64,000 bases of DNA from Amycolatopsis sp. NBRC 101858. Lineage in GTDB: Bacteria; Actinomycetota; Actinomycetes; Mycobacteriales; Pseudonocardiaceae. The notes under the pieces were generated by a model. The model did no database searches and had not been told where the DNA came from. It saw nothing but the letters and a program-made list of their open reading frames with translations. This document shows positions 1-8,070 of the stretch, piece after piece; position 1 is the first letter of the stretch; each line of letters begins with the position of its first letter. The DNA lies in contig NZ_BSTD01000005.1 in assembly GCF_030269325.1 (NCBI RefSeq), positions 453,391 to 517,390 of the forward strand, given 5' to 3'. The translations under genes were made by a program, and so were the position numbers.

Positions 1-2
1 GG

Positions 3-614
3 GGCACCAAACGGGCGCGGGTCCAGCTGCGGGAGACGCAGGATTCGGCGAAGGCGCTGTACGAGACCGCGCGCGACGTCCTCGAGGCGTTCGACCGGCT
101 TTGCGACGGCGTCGACGACCCCGACGCGACGGCCCGGAGCATCGAGATCGCGCACCGGTACCCGGAGGAGCGGTTCCAGCTGCACGACGAGGCGTCGAAC
201 GGCGCTTCCGCGGGCGAGGAACCGGCTTCCGCGGACTCGGCTTCCGCCGACTCGGCGACGTCGGCAGCTTCGGCCGACGACGTCACCACGCCGTCGTCGG
301 CGAGCGGAGACCCGGCGGCGCCGAAGCACACCGCCGCGGGCACGCCGGACGCCGCGCAGCCCGCCGACGCGGCCCCGCAGCCGGCCCCGCCGGAGCAGGA
401 CAACCACAACAGCACGTCGGGCGGAGTCCCGATGATGCCGATGATGGGCTTCGGAGCGTTCGGCGGAGGCGGCGGCCAGGGCCGTCGCCAGTCGAAGACC
501 CGCCCGACGACGACCCCGTCGGAGCTCCTGGGCGATCCTGGTTTGGTGGCGCCGCCGGTGATCGGCGAGGACGAGAACCCGCAGCAGCAGAAGAAGAACC
601 CGCCGACCAAGTGA
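3..614 (+). CDS. C-terminal part of a hypothetical acidic/Pro-Ala-rich protein (start lies before the window)
   Basis: An open frame enters from the left edge and runs 203 codons to TGA at 612-614. The first ~65 visible residues look helical and charged; then comes a long Ala/Ser/Asp/Pro linker (about residues 65-140), a Met/Gly patch (PMMPMMGFGAFGGGGG) and a Pro-rich tail ending NPPTK. Low-complexity tails with Met-Gly patches like this are common on proteins encoded beside type VII secretion genes in this order, so a secretion-associated role is possible, but no family domain is visible in the part present. It converges on mycP and shares a terminator with it. Function unknown. Confidence 0.7.
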   Translation, partial: GTKRARVQLRETQDSAKALYETARDVLEAFDRLCDGVDDPDATARSIEIAHRYPEERFQLHDEASNGASAGEEPASADSASADSATSAASADDVTTPSSASGDPAAPKHTAAGTPDAAQPADAAPQPAPPEQDNHNSTSGGVPMMPMMGFGAFGGGGGQGRRQSKTRPTTTPSELLGDPGLVAPPVIGEDENPQQQKKNPPTK

Positions 615-618
615 CGCG

Positions 619-646
619 GTTTCCCCGGCCCGCGGGCCGGGGAAAC
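619..646. terminator. Bidirectional terminator, perfect 14-bp inverted repeat
   Basis: The arms 619-632 and 633-646 are exact reverse complements with no unpaired loop bases in the DNA palindrome. It begins with GTTTCC and ends GGAAAC, so a short T-run follows the GC stem on either strand. It fills the gap between the stop of the plus-strand gene (614) and the stop of mycP (648), as expected for a shared terminator of convergent genes. Confidence 0.8.
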
Positions 647-647
647 G

Positions 648-2264
648 TCAGCGGCGGGAAGCGGTTTCCGCGGGCCGGTTGCGGCGGATCGTGCGCATGA
701 CGAACAGCGTGATCAGCAGCGCCACGACCCCACCGCCGGTGCCGGCCAGCGCCACGATCATCGGGGTCGAGCTGCGGTCGTTCGACGGCGGGAGCTGGGC
801 CAGCTGCGGAGGCGGGATCGGCGCCTGGTTCCCCACCTCGGACGGCAGGCTCTGCGTCAGCGCCGCCACCGGGTCGATGACGCCGTAGCCGACGAAGTTG
901 TCGCGGCCGCCCGGAGCGGCGGGGTGCTGGGCCGTCTCCTTGATCCGGTTGACGATGCCCTTGGCGTCGAGGCTCGGGAACTTGGCCTTGACCAAGGCCG
1001 CGAGGCCCGCGACGTACGGCGCGGCGAAGCTCGTTCCCTGGATTTCGCTGGCCTTGTCGCCGCTTTCGAACGTCAGGTTCGCCAGGCTGTTGGAGCCTTC
1101 GGCGGGGTCGAGCGAGATGATCTTCGTCCCCGGCGCCGCGACGCCGACCCACGGGCCGTGCACGCTGAACGACGCCACGCTGCCGAATTCGTCGATCGCC
1201 CCGACCGACAGCACATCGTCGGCGAACCACGGCGGCGTCACGATCGTCTTGGGCTTCTTCGCGTCCGGCTGGTCGTTCTGCGGGCAGGTGTCCGTCGCGT
1301 TGCCGGCGGCCGCGATGATCACGATGCCCGCCTGCGCCGCGTAGTGCACGGCTGCTTGGACCTGCTGCTCGCCTTCGGTGATCGACCCCGTCGCCGTGCG
1401 GCAGTTGTCGACCGACATGTTGATGACGTCGGCGTCCTTGCGGTCGGCGATGCCGCGGATGATCTCGGCCAGCGTCTTCAGCGTGCCCGCCGTGCCGGCC
1501 TTTTCCAGCTGGCGTCCGCCGTTGGTCTGCCCGGGAGACGTCTGGTCGCCGTCACCGGATCCGGTGCCGCCACCCCCGCTCGGCGGCAGCGAAGACCCGG
1601 ACCCGGTGGGCGGGTTGGTGCTCGACGACGGGGTCCCGCTGCTGCTGGCCGGCGGCGTCGGAGTCGACGTGTCGGGCTCGTAGTTCTCGCTCAGCTGGCG
1701 GTAGGACACGATGGTCGCGTCCGGGGCCACGCCGACGAACCCGACCTCCGGGTTGTCCGGCTTCCCCGCGATGATCCCGGCGACCTCGGTGCCGTGGCCG
1801 TCGCAGTCCTCGAGCCCCTTCGGCTGGCCGTTCGTCGGCGTCGCGACGTACTCGCCGCCGCTCTCGAGGTTGCGCAGCCACGGGTGGCGCGTCACGCCGG
1901 TGTCGATCACGGCCACCTTGACGCCGCCGCCGACACTGCCCGTCGCCGCCTTGACGATCTCCTGCGCCTTCGAGATCTGCAGGTACTCCTGGCCCCACGG
2001 CCGGTTCTTCAGGATGACGTTCTGGCCGAGCGTGCTGCGCTGGACGCACGCCTTGCTCGGCTTGTACTTCTTGTCCGGCTGGCCGGAGTCCGGGAGCAGC
2101 TTGCTCATGTCCACCGGGGGCGGCGTCGCGAAGTAGCCGTCGGCCGGTGCCTGCTGGGCCCACACCGGCACTGCGACGGCCACCGAAGACAGGAAGCCGA
2201 TCGTGCCGGTCAGCACCGCGGTCGTGGTCCGCCGGGTGGCGCCGAAACGCCGTCCTACTGCCAT
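648..2264 (-). CDS. mycP: Mycosin, membrane-anchored subtilisin-like protease of the ESX-4-type secretion system
   Basis: 538 residues. A signal segment (about 14-37) is followed by a peptidase S8 fold with the catalytic triad visible: Asp121 in VAVIDTGV, His157 in DGHGTEVAGI and Ser412 in GTSFAAPYVAGL, plus the oxyanion Asn322 in AAAGN. A Ser/Thr/Pro/Gly insertion at about 198-250 interrupts the domain, as the loop does in mycosins. One C-terminal transmembrane helix (about 501-523) and a basic tail anchor it with the protease outside. The family clips secretion-associated substrates and is needed for stability of the ESX membrane complex. It lies 20 bp behind eccD on the same strand, the order known for ESX-4 in mycobacteria. 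ATG at 2264 was chosen because the signal segment follows directly; the frame stays open upstream only as a shadow of eccD. Confidence 0.95.
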   Translation of the reverse strand: MAVGRRFGATRRTTTAVLTGTIGFLSSVAVAVPVWAQQAPADGYFATPPPVDMSKLLPDSGQPDKKYKPSKACVQRSTLGQNVILKNRPWGQEYLQISKAQEIVKAATGSVGGGVKVAVIDTGVTRHPWLRNLESGGEYVATPTNGQPKGLEDCDGHGTEVAGIIAGKPDNPEVGFVGVAPDATIVSYRQLSENYEPDTSTPTPPASSSGTPSSSTNPPTGSGSSLPPSGGGGTGSGDGDQTSPGQTNGGRQLEKAGTAGTLKTLAEIIRGIADRKDADVINMSVDNCRTATGSITEGEQQVQAAVHYAAQAGIVIIAAAGNATDTCPQNDQPDAKKPKTIVTPPWFADDVLSVGAIDEFGSVASFSVHGPWVGVAAPGTKIISLDPAEGSNSLANLTFESGDKASEIQGTSFAAPYVAGLAALVKAKFPSLDAKGIVNRIKETAQHPAAPGGRDNFVGYGVIDPVAALTQSLPSEVGNQAPIPPPQLAQLPPSNDRSSTPMIVALAGTGGGVVALLITLFVMRTIRRNRPAETASRR

Positions 2265-2284
2265 CCGAGATTCACCCGATCCGG

Positions 2285-3679
2285 TCACTTGAAGTTCAGG
2301 TGCCGCAGGGTCGTGTACAGGTCCATCACACCCAGGGCGAGCGGGAGCACCGAGGCGATGCAGAGCGCCTCGATGATCTCGACCGTGCGCCGCAGCGGCG
2401 GCGAGAAGCGCTGGTTCGGGAAGATCACGCCGACCACGAGCGCGCCCGCGGCCAGCAGGATCAGGATGCCGAAGACGTAGAGCAGGCGGTTCTGCGCGCT
2501 CGCTTCGAACAGCCAGCCGACCGCGATCCCGGTCGCCGAGACGAGGCCCGTGGTAAGCAGGGCGACCGCCTGGCTGCCGTTCGCGTACGCGCGGGCGCGC
2601 AGCAGGAGGACGAGGCTCGCGACGACGCCCAGGATGATCCCGAACGCGCCGGGCGCGCTCGCGGCGATGACCGCGGAGATCGCGACCGTGGCACCGCACC
2701 CGATCATCAGGCCGGTCATGTAGTTGTGCGCGACCGCGGTGCGGCGTTCGATCGCCCGGTAGTCGGGGAAGCCGGAGTCTTCCTTCAGCTCCTCGGCGTT
2801 GCTGGGGACGTGCGGCAGCGGCAGCTTCGCGAGCCAGATCGTGGCGCGCGGCAGGATCGAGATGCAGGCGAGGGCGACCGCGACCGTGCCGGCCGCGATG
2901 CCGGCGGCGGGGTGCGCGACGAGCGTGCCGAACAGGAACGCCAGCGCGCCGAAGGTGCCCGCGGTGGCCGCGGCGATGAAGGTCGTGATGCCCGCGCCGA
3001 TGACCATGATGCAGACCGACGCGACGATGATCACGAGGACCGCGGCGAGCAGCAGGTTCGCCCGCATCGACAGCCCGGGCACGATGTAGAAGCCGCTGAC
3101 GAACGCCAAGGGCAGGCCGCCGGCCGCGGCGACCAGCACCCCGGTCGCTTCCGCGTTGTAGGCCTTGGCGAGCGTCGCGCCGACCGCGACGCACGCGATC
3201 GCGCCGATGCCGCCGGCGATGGCGGCGCCGAGCGCGTTGCCGCCGTAGAGCGAGCCGCTCATGAACAGCGCGAACGCGGCGGCGACCAGCGCCAGCCCGC
3301 CCGCGACGTGCCCGAAGCGGTTCGCCGTCTCCTTGGTCCAGGGCCGGAAGCTGTCGGGGGAGGACTCCGCGATGGCGTCGACGACGTCGTCGTACAACGG
3401 CGGCGGCGGGTTCTCGTTGCGCTTGCGCAGCTGGAGCAGTTCGCCGTCGACGACGCCGAGCGAGGCCAGGGTCCGGCTCGGGTCGAGCGGGGCGTCCCCG
3501 AGCTTGGCGAGCGCCCAGCCACCGTGCCGGGCCCCGCCGTCCGGCGACGACTCCTTGGCCATGTCCAGGAGCATCGGCAGGAGATCGGCCACCGCGACGT
3601 CGGCGGGCAGCGCCACGTCGATCCGCGTCGAGGGCGCGACGACCGTCACCCTGCTGAAAACTGTCGTGCCCGTAGCCAC
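2285..3679 (-). CDS. eccD: EccD, multi-pass membrane channel component of the type VII (ESX-4) system
   Basis: 464 residues from a GTG at 3679 preceded by GGGGGC; a longer open frame to 3850 is not favoured because the YukD/ubiquitin-like domain starts at once after this GTG. Residues ~1-90 form that ubiquitin-like cytosolic domain, and from about 120 to the end there are roughly eleven hydrophobic segments, many Gly/Ala/Val rich. EccD subunits line the inner-membrane pore assembled with EccB, EccC and EccE. It is divergent from eccC across 274 bp and followed by mycP. A TATAAG hexamer on the minus strand (3719-3724) about 40 bp before the start could be a -10 box. Confidence 0.94.
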   Translation of the reverse strand: MATGTTVFSRVTVVAPSTRIDVALPADVAVADLLPMLLDMAKESSPDGGARHGGWALAKLGDAPLDPSRTLASLGVVDGELLQLRKRNENPPPPLYDDVVDAIAESSPDSFRPWTKETANRFGHVAGGLALVAAAFALFMSGSLYGGNALGAAIAGGIGAIACVAVGATLAKAYNAEATGVLVAAAGGLPLAFVSGFYIVPGLSMRANLLLAAVLVIIVASVCIMVIGAGITTFIAAATAGTFGALAFLFGTLVAHPAAGIAAGTVAVALACISILPRATIWLAKLPLPHVPSNAEELKEDSGFPDYRAIERRTAVAHNYMTGLMIGCGATVAISAVIAASAPGAFGIILGVVASLVLLLRARAYANGSQAVALLTTGLVSATGIAVGWLFEASAQNRLLYVFGILILLAAGALVVGVIFPNQRFSPPLRRTVEIIEALCIASVLPLALGVMDLYTTLRHLNFK

Positions 3680-3953
3680 TGCACTGCCCCCGCTCGGTCG
3701 AGACTGCTCCCGGGGGAACTTATACCGAACCCCGGTGCCGACATCATCGAACGTCCGAAAATCACCGTCATCCGCAGGTCGGGGCCGGAAGGTGGGATCA
3801 CTGTCGGTGCCGGGCCGTACACTCGGCTGCGAGGATGGTCGAGGGTTCACGGGCTGGTTACGGCATCCGCCGGAATTCCATCAGGACGTTCGATAGGTTG
3901 TTCGCGCACCAAGCGGTGGCCGCCATCGTCGAGTTTGAATGAGGGGTCCTTCG
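3680..3953. promoter_or_regulatory. Divergent promoter region between eccD and eccC
   Basis: No gene fits here. The stretch is less GC-rich than its neighbours and must hold the promoters of both ESX arms. The only box seen is TATAAG on the minus strand at 3719-3724, without a convincing -35. GAGGGG at 3941-3946 is the eccC ribosome binding site. Confidence 0.5.
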
Positions 3954-6900
3954 ATGAGCACGCTGCAGTTCAAGAAGTCGCCGCGGCTGGCGGCACCGCG
4001 CCCGCCGGGCGGTGAGGTGCACCTCGAGCCGCCGCCCGAGGTGCCCCGGGTCATCCCCGGCAACATCGTCATGAAGGCGCTGCCGATCGTCATGATCGTC
4101 GCGTCGCTCGGGATGATGGTCTTCATGTTCCAGGCCAGCAACCGGAACCCGATGATGATGGCCATGGGCGGCATGATGGTCGTCGGCACGCTCGGGATGA
4201 TGGCCGGCGGTGGCGGCAAGGGCGGTGGCGCCAAGCGCGCCGAGATGGACGAGGACCGCAAGGACTACCTGCGCTACCTGGGCCAGATGCGCGACCGCGC
4301 CCGCGAGGCGATGGTCGACCAGCGCGCCGCGCTCGAGTGGGTGCACCCCGATCCGCAGTCCCTGTGGTCGCTGGCCGCCAGCCGCCGCATGTGGGAACGC
4401 CGCCAGAACGACCAGGACTTCCTGCACCTGCGCGTCGGGCGCAGCTCGCACCGCCTCGCGACGCGGCTGGTCCCGCCGCAGACCGGGCCGGTCGACGAGC
4501 TGGAGCCGATCGCCACCCTCGCGCTGCGCCGGTTCGTGCGCGCGCACTCGATCGTGCCGGACCTGCCGACCCAGATCACCCTGCGCGGGTTCGCCGCGGT
4601 GAGCATGCAGGGCGACCGGGCGCTGACCCGCGGCCTGACCCGCGCGATGCTCGCGCAGATGGTCACCTTCCACAGCCCCGACGACGTGCTGATCGCCGTC
4701 GCCACCGCGGGCCGGGCGAAGGAGGAGTGGGAGTGGGCGAAGTGGCTCCCGCACGCCCAGCACCCGACCCTGGCCGACGGCATCGGCCAGCTGCGGATGA
4801 TGGCCGGTTCCCTGGCCCAGATCGAAAACTGGCTCGACGAAGAGCTCCGTGACCGGCAGCGGTTCTCCCGCAACGCCACGCCGGCGCCGGACCAGCCGCA
4901 CGTCGTGATCATCATCGACGACGCCGAGGTCACCCGCGAAGAGCAGATCATCCTCGAAGAGGGCCTGGTCGGCGTCACGCTGGTCGACCTGTCCGACTCG
5001 ATCGGCAACCTCGCCGCCCGCCGTGGCCTCCGCCTGGTCGTGGAGGCGGACCGGCTCGGTGCGCGCAGTGCCGGCGGTGTCGAGTGGTTCGGCCGCCCGG
5101 ACACCTTGAGCCTGGTCGAGACCGAGTCGCTGGCCCGCCTGATCTCCCCGTACCGCGTCGGTGGCGCGGCCGGGCAGGACGTCGGCGACGAAGAGCCGCT
5201 GCTGTCCAACCCGTCGCTGCTGGAGCTGCTCGGCATCCCGGGCGACCCGATGACCTTCGACGTCCAGCAGGCGTGGCGGCCCCGCCCGATCCGCGACCGC
5301 TACCGCGTCCCGTTCGGCGTCGGCGAATACGGCCAGCCGGTGGAGCTCGACATCAAGGAAGCCGCCGCGGAAGGGATGGGCCCGCACGGCCTGTGCATCG
5401 GCGCGACCGGTTCCGGCAAGTCGGAGTTCCTGCGCACGCTGGTGCTGGGCATGCTCGCCACGCACTCGTCGAGCACGCTCAACTTCGTCCTCGTCGACTT
5501 CAAGGGTGGCGCGACCTTCCTCGGCCTGGACAAGGCCCCGCACGTCTCCGCGGTCATCACCAACCTCGCGGACGAGGTCACGCTGGTCGACCGCATGAAG
5601 GACGCGCTGGCCGGTGAGATGAACCGCCGGCAGGAAGCGCTGAAGAACGGCGGTAACTTCAAGAACGTCTGGGAGTACGAGAAAGCCCGCGAGAACGGCG
5701 CCGACCTCGACCCGCTGCCGGCGCTCTTCATCGTCTGTGACGAGTTCTCCGAGCTCCTGGCGGCGAAGCCGGACTTCATCGACCTGTTCGTCGCGATCGG
5801 CCGGCTGGGCCGGTCGCTGCAGATGCACATGCTGCTCGCGTCCCAGCGCCTGGAAGAGGGCAAGCTGCGCGGCCTCGACTCGCACCTGTCCTACCGGATC
5901 GGCCTGAAGACGTTCTCCGCGGCGGAATCCCGCGCCGCGATCGGTGTGCCGGACGCGTTCGAACTGCCCTCGGTCCCCGGTGGCGGGTACCTCAAGTTCG
6001 ACACTTCGACGCTGGTGCGGTTCAAGGCGTCCTACGTCTCGGGCCCCTACCGCCCGGCCGGCATCCAGGCGGCGGGCCCGGCGGCGACCGTGGTCCGCGC
6101 CGACAAGCGGCCGCAGCTGTTCGTCCCGGACTTCGTCGAGCTGCCGAAGGAACCGGAGCCGGAGCTGATCGAAGCCCCGGTGTCGCAGCAGCAGCCGCAG
6201 TCCGAAGAAGCGGTCGAGCCGTCCGAGCTGGACGTCATCGTCTCGCGGCTGATCGGGCAGGGCCCGCCGGCGCACGAGGTGTGGCTGCCGCCGCTGAAGG
6301 ACCCGAACTCGCTCGACACGCTGCTGCCCAACCTGAACCCGACCGACGACCGCGGCCTGTCCCCGGTCGGCTTCTTCGGCAACAGCCGGCTGCAGGTGCC
6401 GCTGGGCATCGTCGACCGGCCGTACGAGCAGCGGCGTGACCCGCTGTGGGCGGACTTCTCGGGTTCGGCCGGCCACGGCGTGATCGTCGGCGGCCCGCAG
6501 TCGGGCAAGTCGACGATGCTCCGCACCCTGATCATGTCGATGGCGCTGACCCACACGCCGGAAGAGGCGCAGTTCTACTGCCTCGACCTCGGTGGCGGCA
6601 CCCTGGCCGGGCTGGCCGACCTCCCGCACGTCGGTGGGGTCGCGGTCGCCCGGCGCGAGCCGGACAAGGCCCGCCGGATCGTGGCCGAGCTGACCACCCT
6701 GCTCACCGAGCGGGAAGGCCGGTTCGGGGCGATGGGCATCGACTCGATGACCGAGTTCCGCAACCGCAAGCGCCGCGGCGAGATCCGCGCGGACCAGGAC
6801 CCGTTCGGCGACGCGTTCCTCGTCGTCGACGGCTGGCGGGCCCTGCGCGACGACTTCGAAGAGCTCGAGACCACGATCACCCGCATCGCGACCCAGGGTC

Positions 6901-7967
6901 TGTCCTACGGCGTGCACGTCATCATCGCCGCCAACCGCTGGGCGGACATCCGCCCGGCCATCAAGGACATGATCGGTACCCGGTTCGAGCTGCGCCTCGG
7001 TGACCCGACCGAGTCGGACATCGACCGCCGGGTCGCGGTCAACATCCCGACCGGGCGGCCGGGCCGCGGCCTGACGCGGGAGAAGCTGCACCTGCTCGGC
7101 GGCCTGCCGCGGATCGACGGATCGAGCGACCCGGAGACGATCGCGACCGGCGTGAGCGACGCGGTGGCGAAGATCAGGGCCGCCTGGCGCGGCCGGGTCG
7201 CGCCGCAGGTGCGCCTGCTGCCGGAGATGATCAGCTACGAGGACGTGCTGAAGCTCGACGCGCACCGCGACTCGAAGCTGATCCCGATCGGCGTCAACGA
7301 AGAGGACCTGCAGCCGATCTACCTGGACTTCAACGCGGAGCCGCACTTCTACGCGTTCGCGGACGGGGAGTCGGGGAAGACGAACCTGCTGCGGCAGATC
7401 GCCCGCGGTATCTCCGAGCGGTTCACCGCGAAGGAAGCGCTGATCCTGCTGGTCGACTACCGGCGCACGATGCTCGGGTTCGTCCAGGGCGACTCGCTGC
7501 TCGGGTACGCGGTGTCGGCGGCGCAGCTGGAGAGCATGGTCGGCGACGTCTTCAACTCGATGACGCGGCGCCTGCCGGGCCCGGACGTCACGCAGGAGCA
7601 GCTGAAGACGCGGTCGTGGTGGAAGGGGCCGGAGCTGTTCATCCTGGTCGACGACTACGACCTGGTGGCCACCTCCAGCAACAACCCGCTGCGGAAGATC
7701 TCGGACTTCCTGCCGCAGGCCAAGGACGTCGGCCTGCACCTGGTGGTCGTCCGCCGCACCGGTGGTGCCAGCAAGGCGATGTACGACCCGATCATCGGCA
7801 AGCTCAAGGAGATCGCGGCGCCGGGCATGGTCATGAACGGCTCGCGGGACGAAGGTGCGCTGGTCGGCAACATCAAGGCCAGCGCGATGCCGCCGGGCCG
7901 GGGCAACCTGCTGACCCGCAAGGCGGGCAAGCAGCTCATCCAGGTTTCGTGGATCCAGCCCGACTAG
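3954..7967 (+). CDS. eccC: EccC, FtsK/SpoIIIE-type ATPase motor of the type VII (ESX-4) system
   Basis: 1337 residues in one chain, so EccCa and EccCb are fused. Two hydrophobic segments near the N-terminus (about 35-80) anchor it in the membrane. Three FtsK/SpoIIIE ATPase domains follow, with P-loops GATGSGKS (Lys489), GGPQSGKS (Lys852) and the weaker ADGESGKT (Lys1142). The motor recognises the C-terminal tail of WXG100 substrates and drives export. ATG 3954 was chosen over 3939 because GAGGGG lies 7 bp before it. It heads the plus-strand arm with the Rv3446c-like gene and the two WXG100 genes downstream, matching the ESX-4 order. Between this stop and the next start lies a 9-bp inverted repeat (7978-7986/8016-8024). 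Confidence 0.96.
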   Translation: MSTLQFKKSPRLAAPRPPGGEVHLEPPPEVPRVIPGNIVMKALPIVMIVASLGMMVFMFQASNRNPMMMAMGGMMVVGTLGMMAGGGGKGGGAKRAEMDEDRKDYLRYLGQMRDRAREAMVDQRAALEWVHPDPQSLWSLAASRRMWERRQNDQDFLHLRVGRSSHRLATRLVPPQTGPVDELEPIATLALRRFVRAHSIVPDLPTQITLRGFAAVSMQGDRALTRGLTRAMLAQMVTFHSPDDVLIAVATAGRAKEEWEWAKWLPHAQHPTLADGIGQLRMMAGSLAQIENWLDEELRDRQRFSRNATPAPDQPHVVIIIDDAEVTREEQIILEEGLVGVTLVDLSDSIGNLAARRGLRLVVEADRLGARSAGGVEWFGRPDTLSLVETESLARLISPYRVGGAAGQDVGDEEPLLSNPSLLELLGIPGDPMTFDVQQAWRPRPIRDRYRVPFGVGEYGQPVELDIKEAAAEGMGPHGLCIGATGSGKSEFLRTLVLGMLATHSSSTLNFVLVDFKGGATFLGLDKAPHVSAVITNLADEVTLVDRMKDALAGEMNRRQEALKNGGNFKNVWEYEKARENGADLDPLPALFIVCDEFSELLAAKPDFIDLFVAIGRLGRSLQMHMLLASQRLEEGKLRGLDSHLSYRIGLKTFSAAESRAAIGVPDAFELPSVPGGGYLKFDTSTLVRFKASYVSGPYRPAGIQAAGPAATVVRADKRPQLFVPDFVELPKEPEPELIEAPVSQQQPQSEEAVEPSELDVIVSRLIGQGPPAHEVWLPPLKDPNSLDTLLPNLNPTDDRGLSPVGFFGNSRLQVPLGIVDRPYEQRRDPLWADFSGSAGHGVIVGGPQSGKSTMLRTLIMSMALTHTPEEAQFYCLDLGGGTLAGLADLPHVGGVAVARREPDKARRIVAELTTLLTEREGRFGAMGIDSMTEFRNRKRRGEIRADQDPFGDAFLVVDGWRALRDDFEELETTITRIATQGLSYGVHVIIAANRWADIRPAIKDMIGTRFELRLGDPTESDIDRRVAVNIPTGRPGRGLTREKLHLLGGLPRIDGSSDPETIATGVSDAVAKIRAAWRGRVAPQVRLLPEMISYEDVLKLDAHRDSKLIPIGVNEEDLQPIYLDFNAEPHFYAFADGESGKTNLLRQIARGISERFTAKEALILLVDYRRTMLGFVQGDSLLGYAVSAAQLESMVGDVFNSMTRRLPGPDVTQEQLKTRSWWKGPELFILVDDYDLVATSSNNPLRKISDFLPQAKDVGLHLVVVRRTGGASKAMYDPIIGKLKEIAAPGMVMNGSRDEGALVGNIKASAMPPGRGNLLTRKAGKQLIQVSWIQPD

Positions 7968-8070
7968 GGACGGCGATGGGGCGCGCGACGGCGAAGGGTA
8001 GGTTCCTCCGCGAGGGCGCGCCCCGTCGGCCGGGCGCGGGGGAACGCGACGAAAACTGCGGGAGCTGCTG

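Noticed and set aside
2265..3194. Open minus-strand frame extending mycP upstream to a product of 848 residues
   Set aside because: It lies antisense-in-register over eccD in a different frame; the amino-acid content is Arg/Gly/His-rich shadow and the mycosin signal peptide starts exactly at 2264.
2147..4015. Long plus-strand open frame across the eccD region
   Set aside because: Arg/Asp/Gln-rich shadow of eccD with no domain; GC-rich DNA gives such open frames on the opposite strand.
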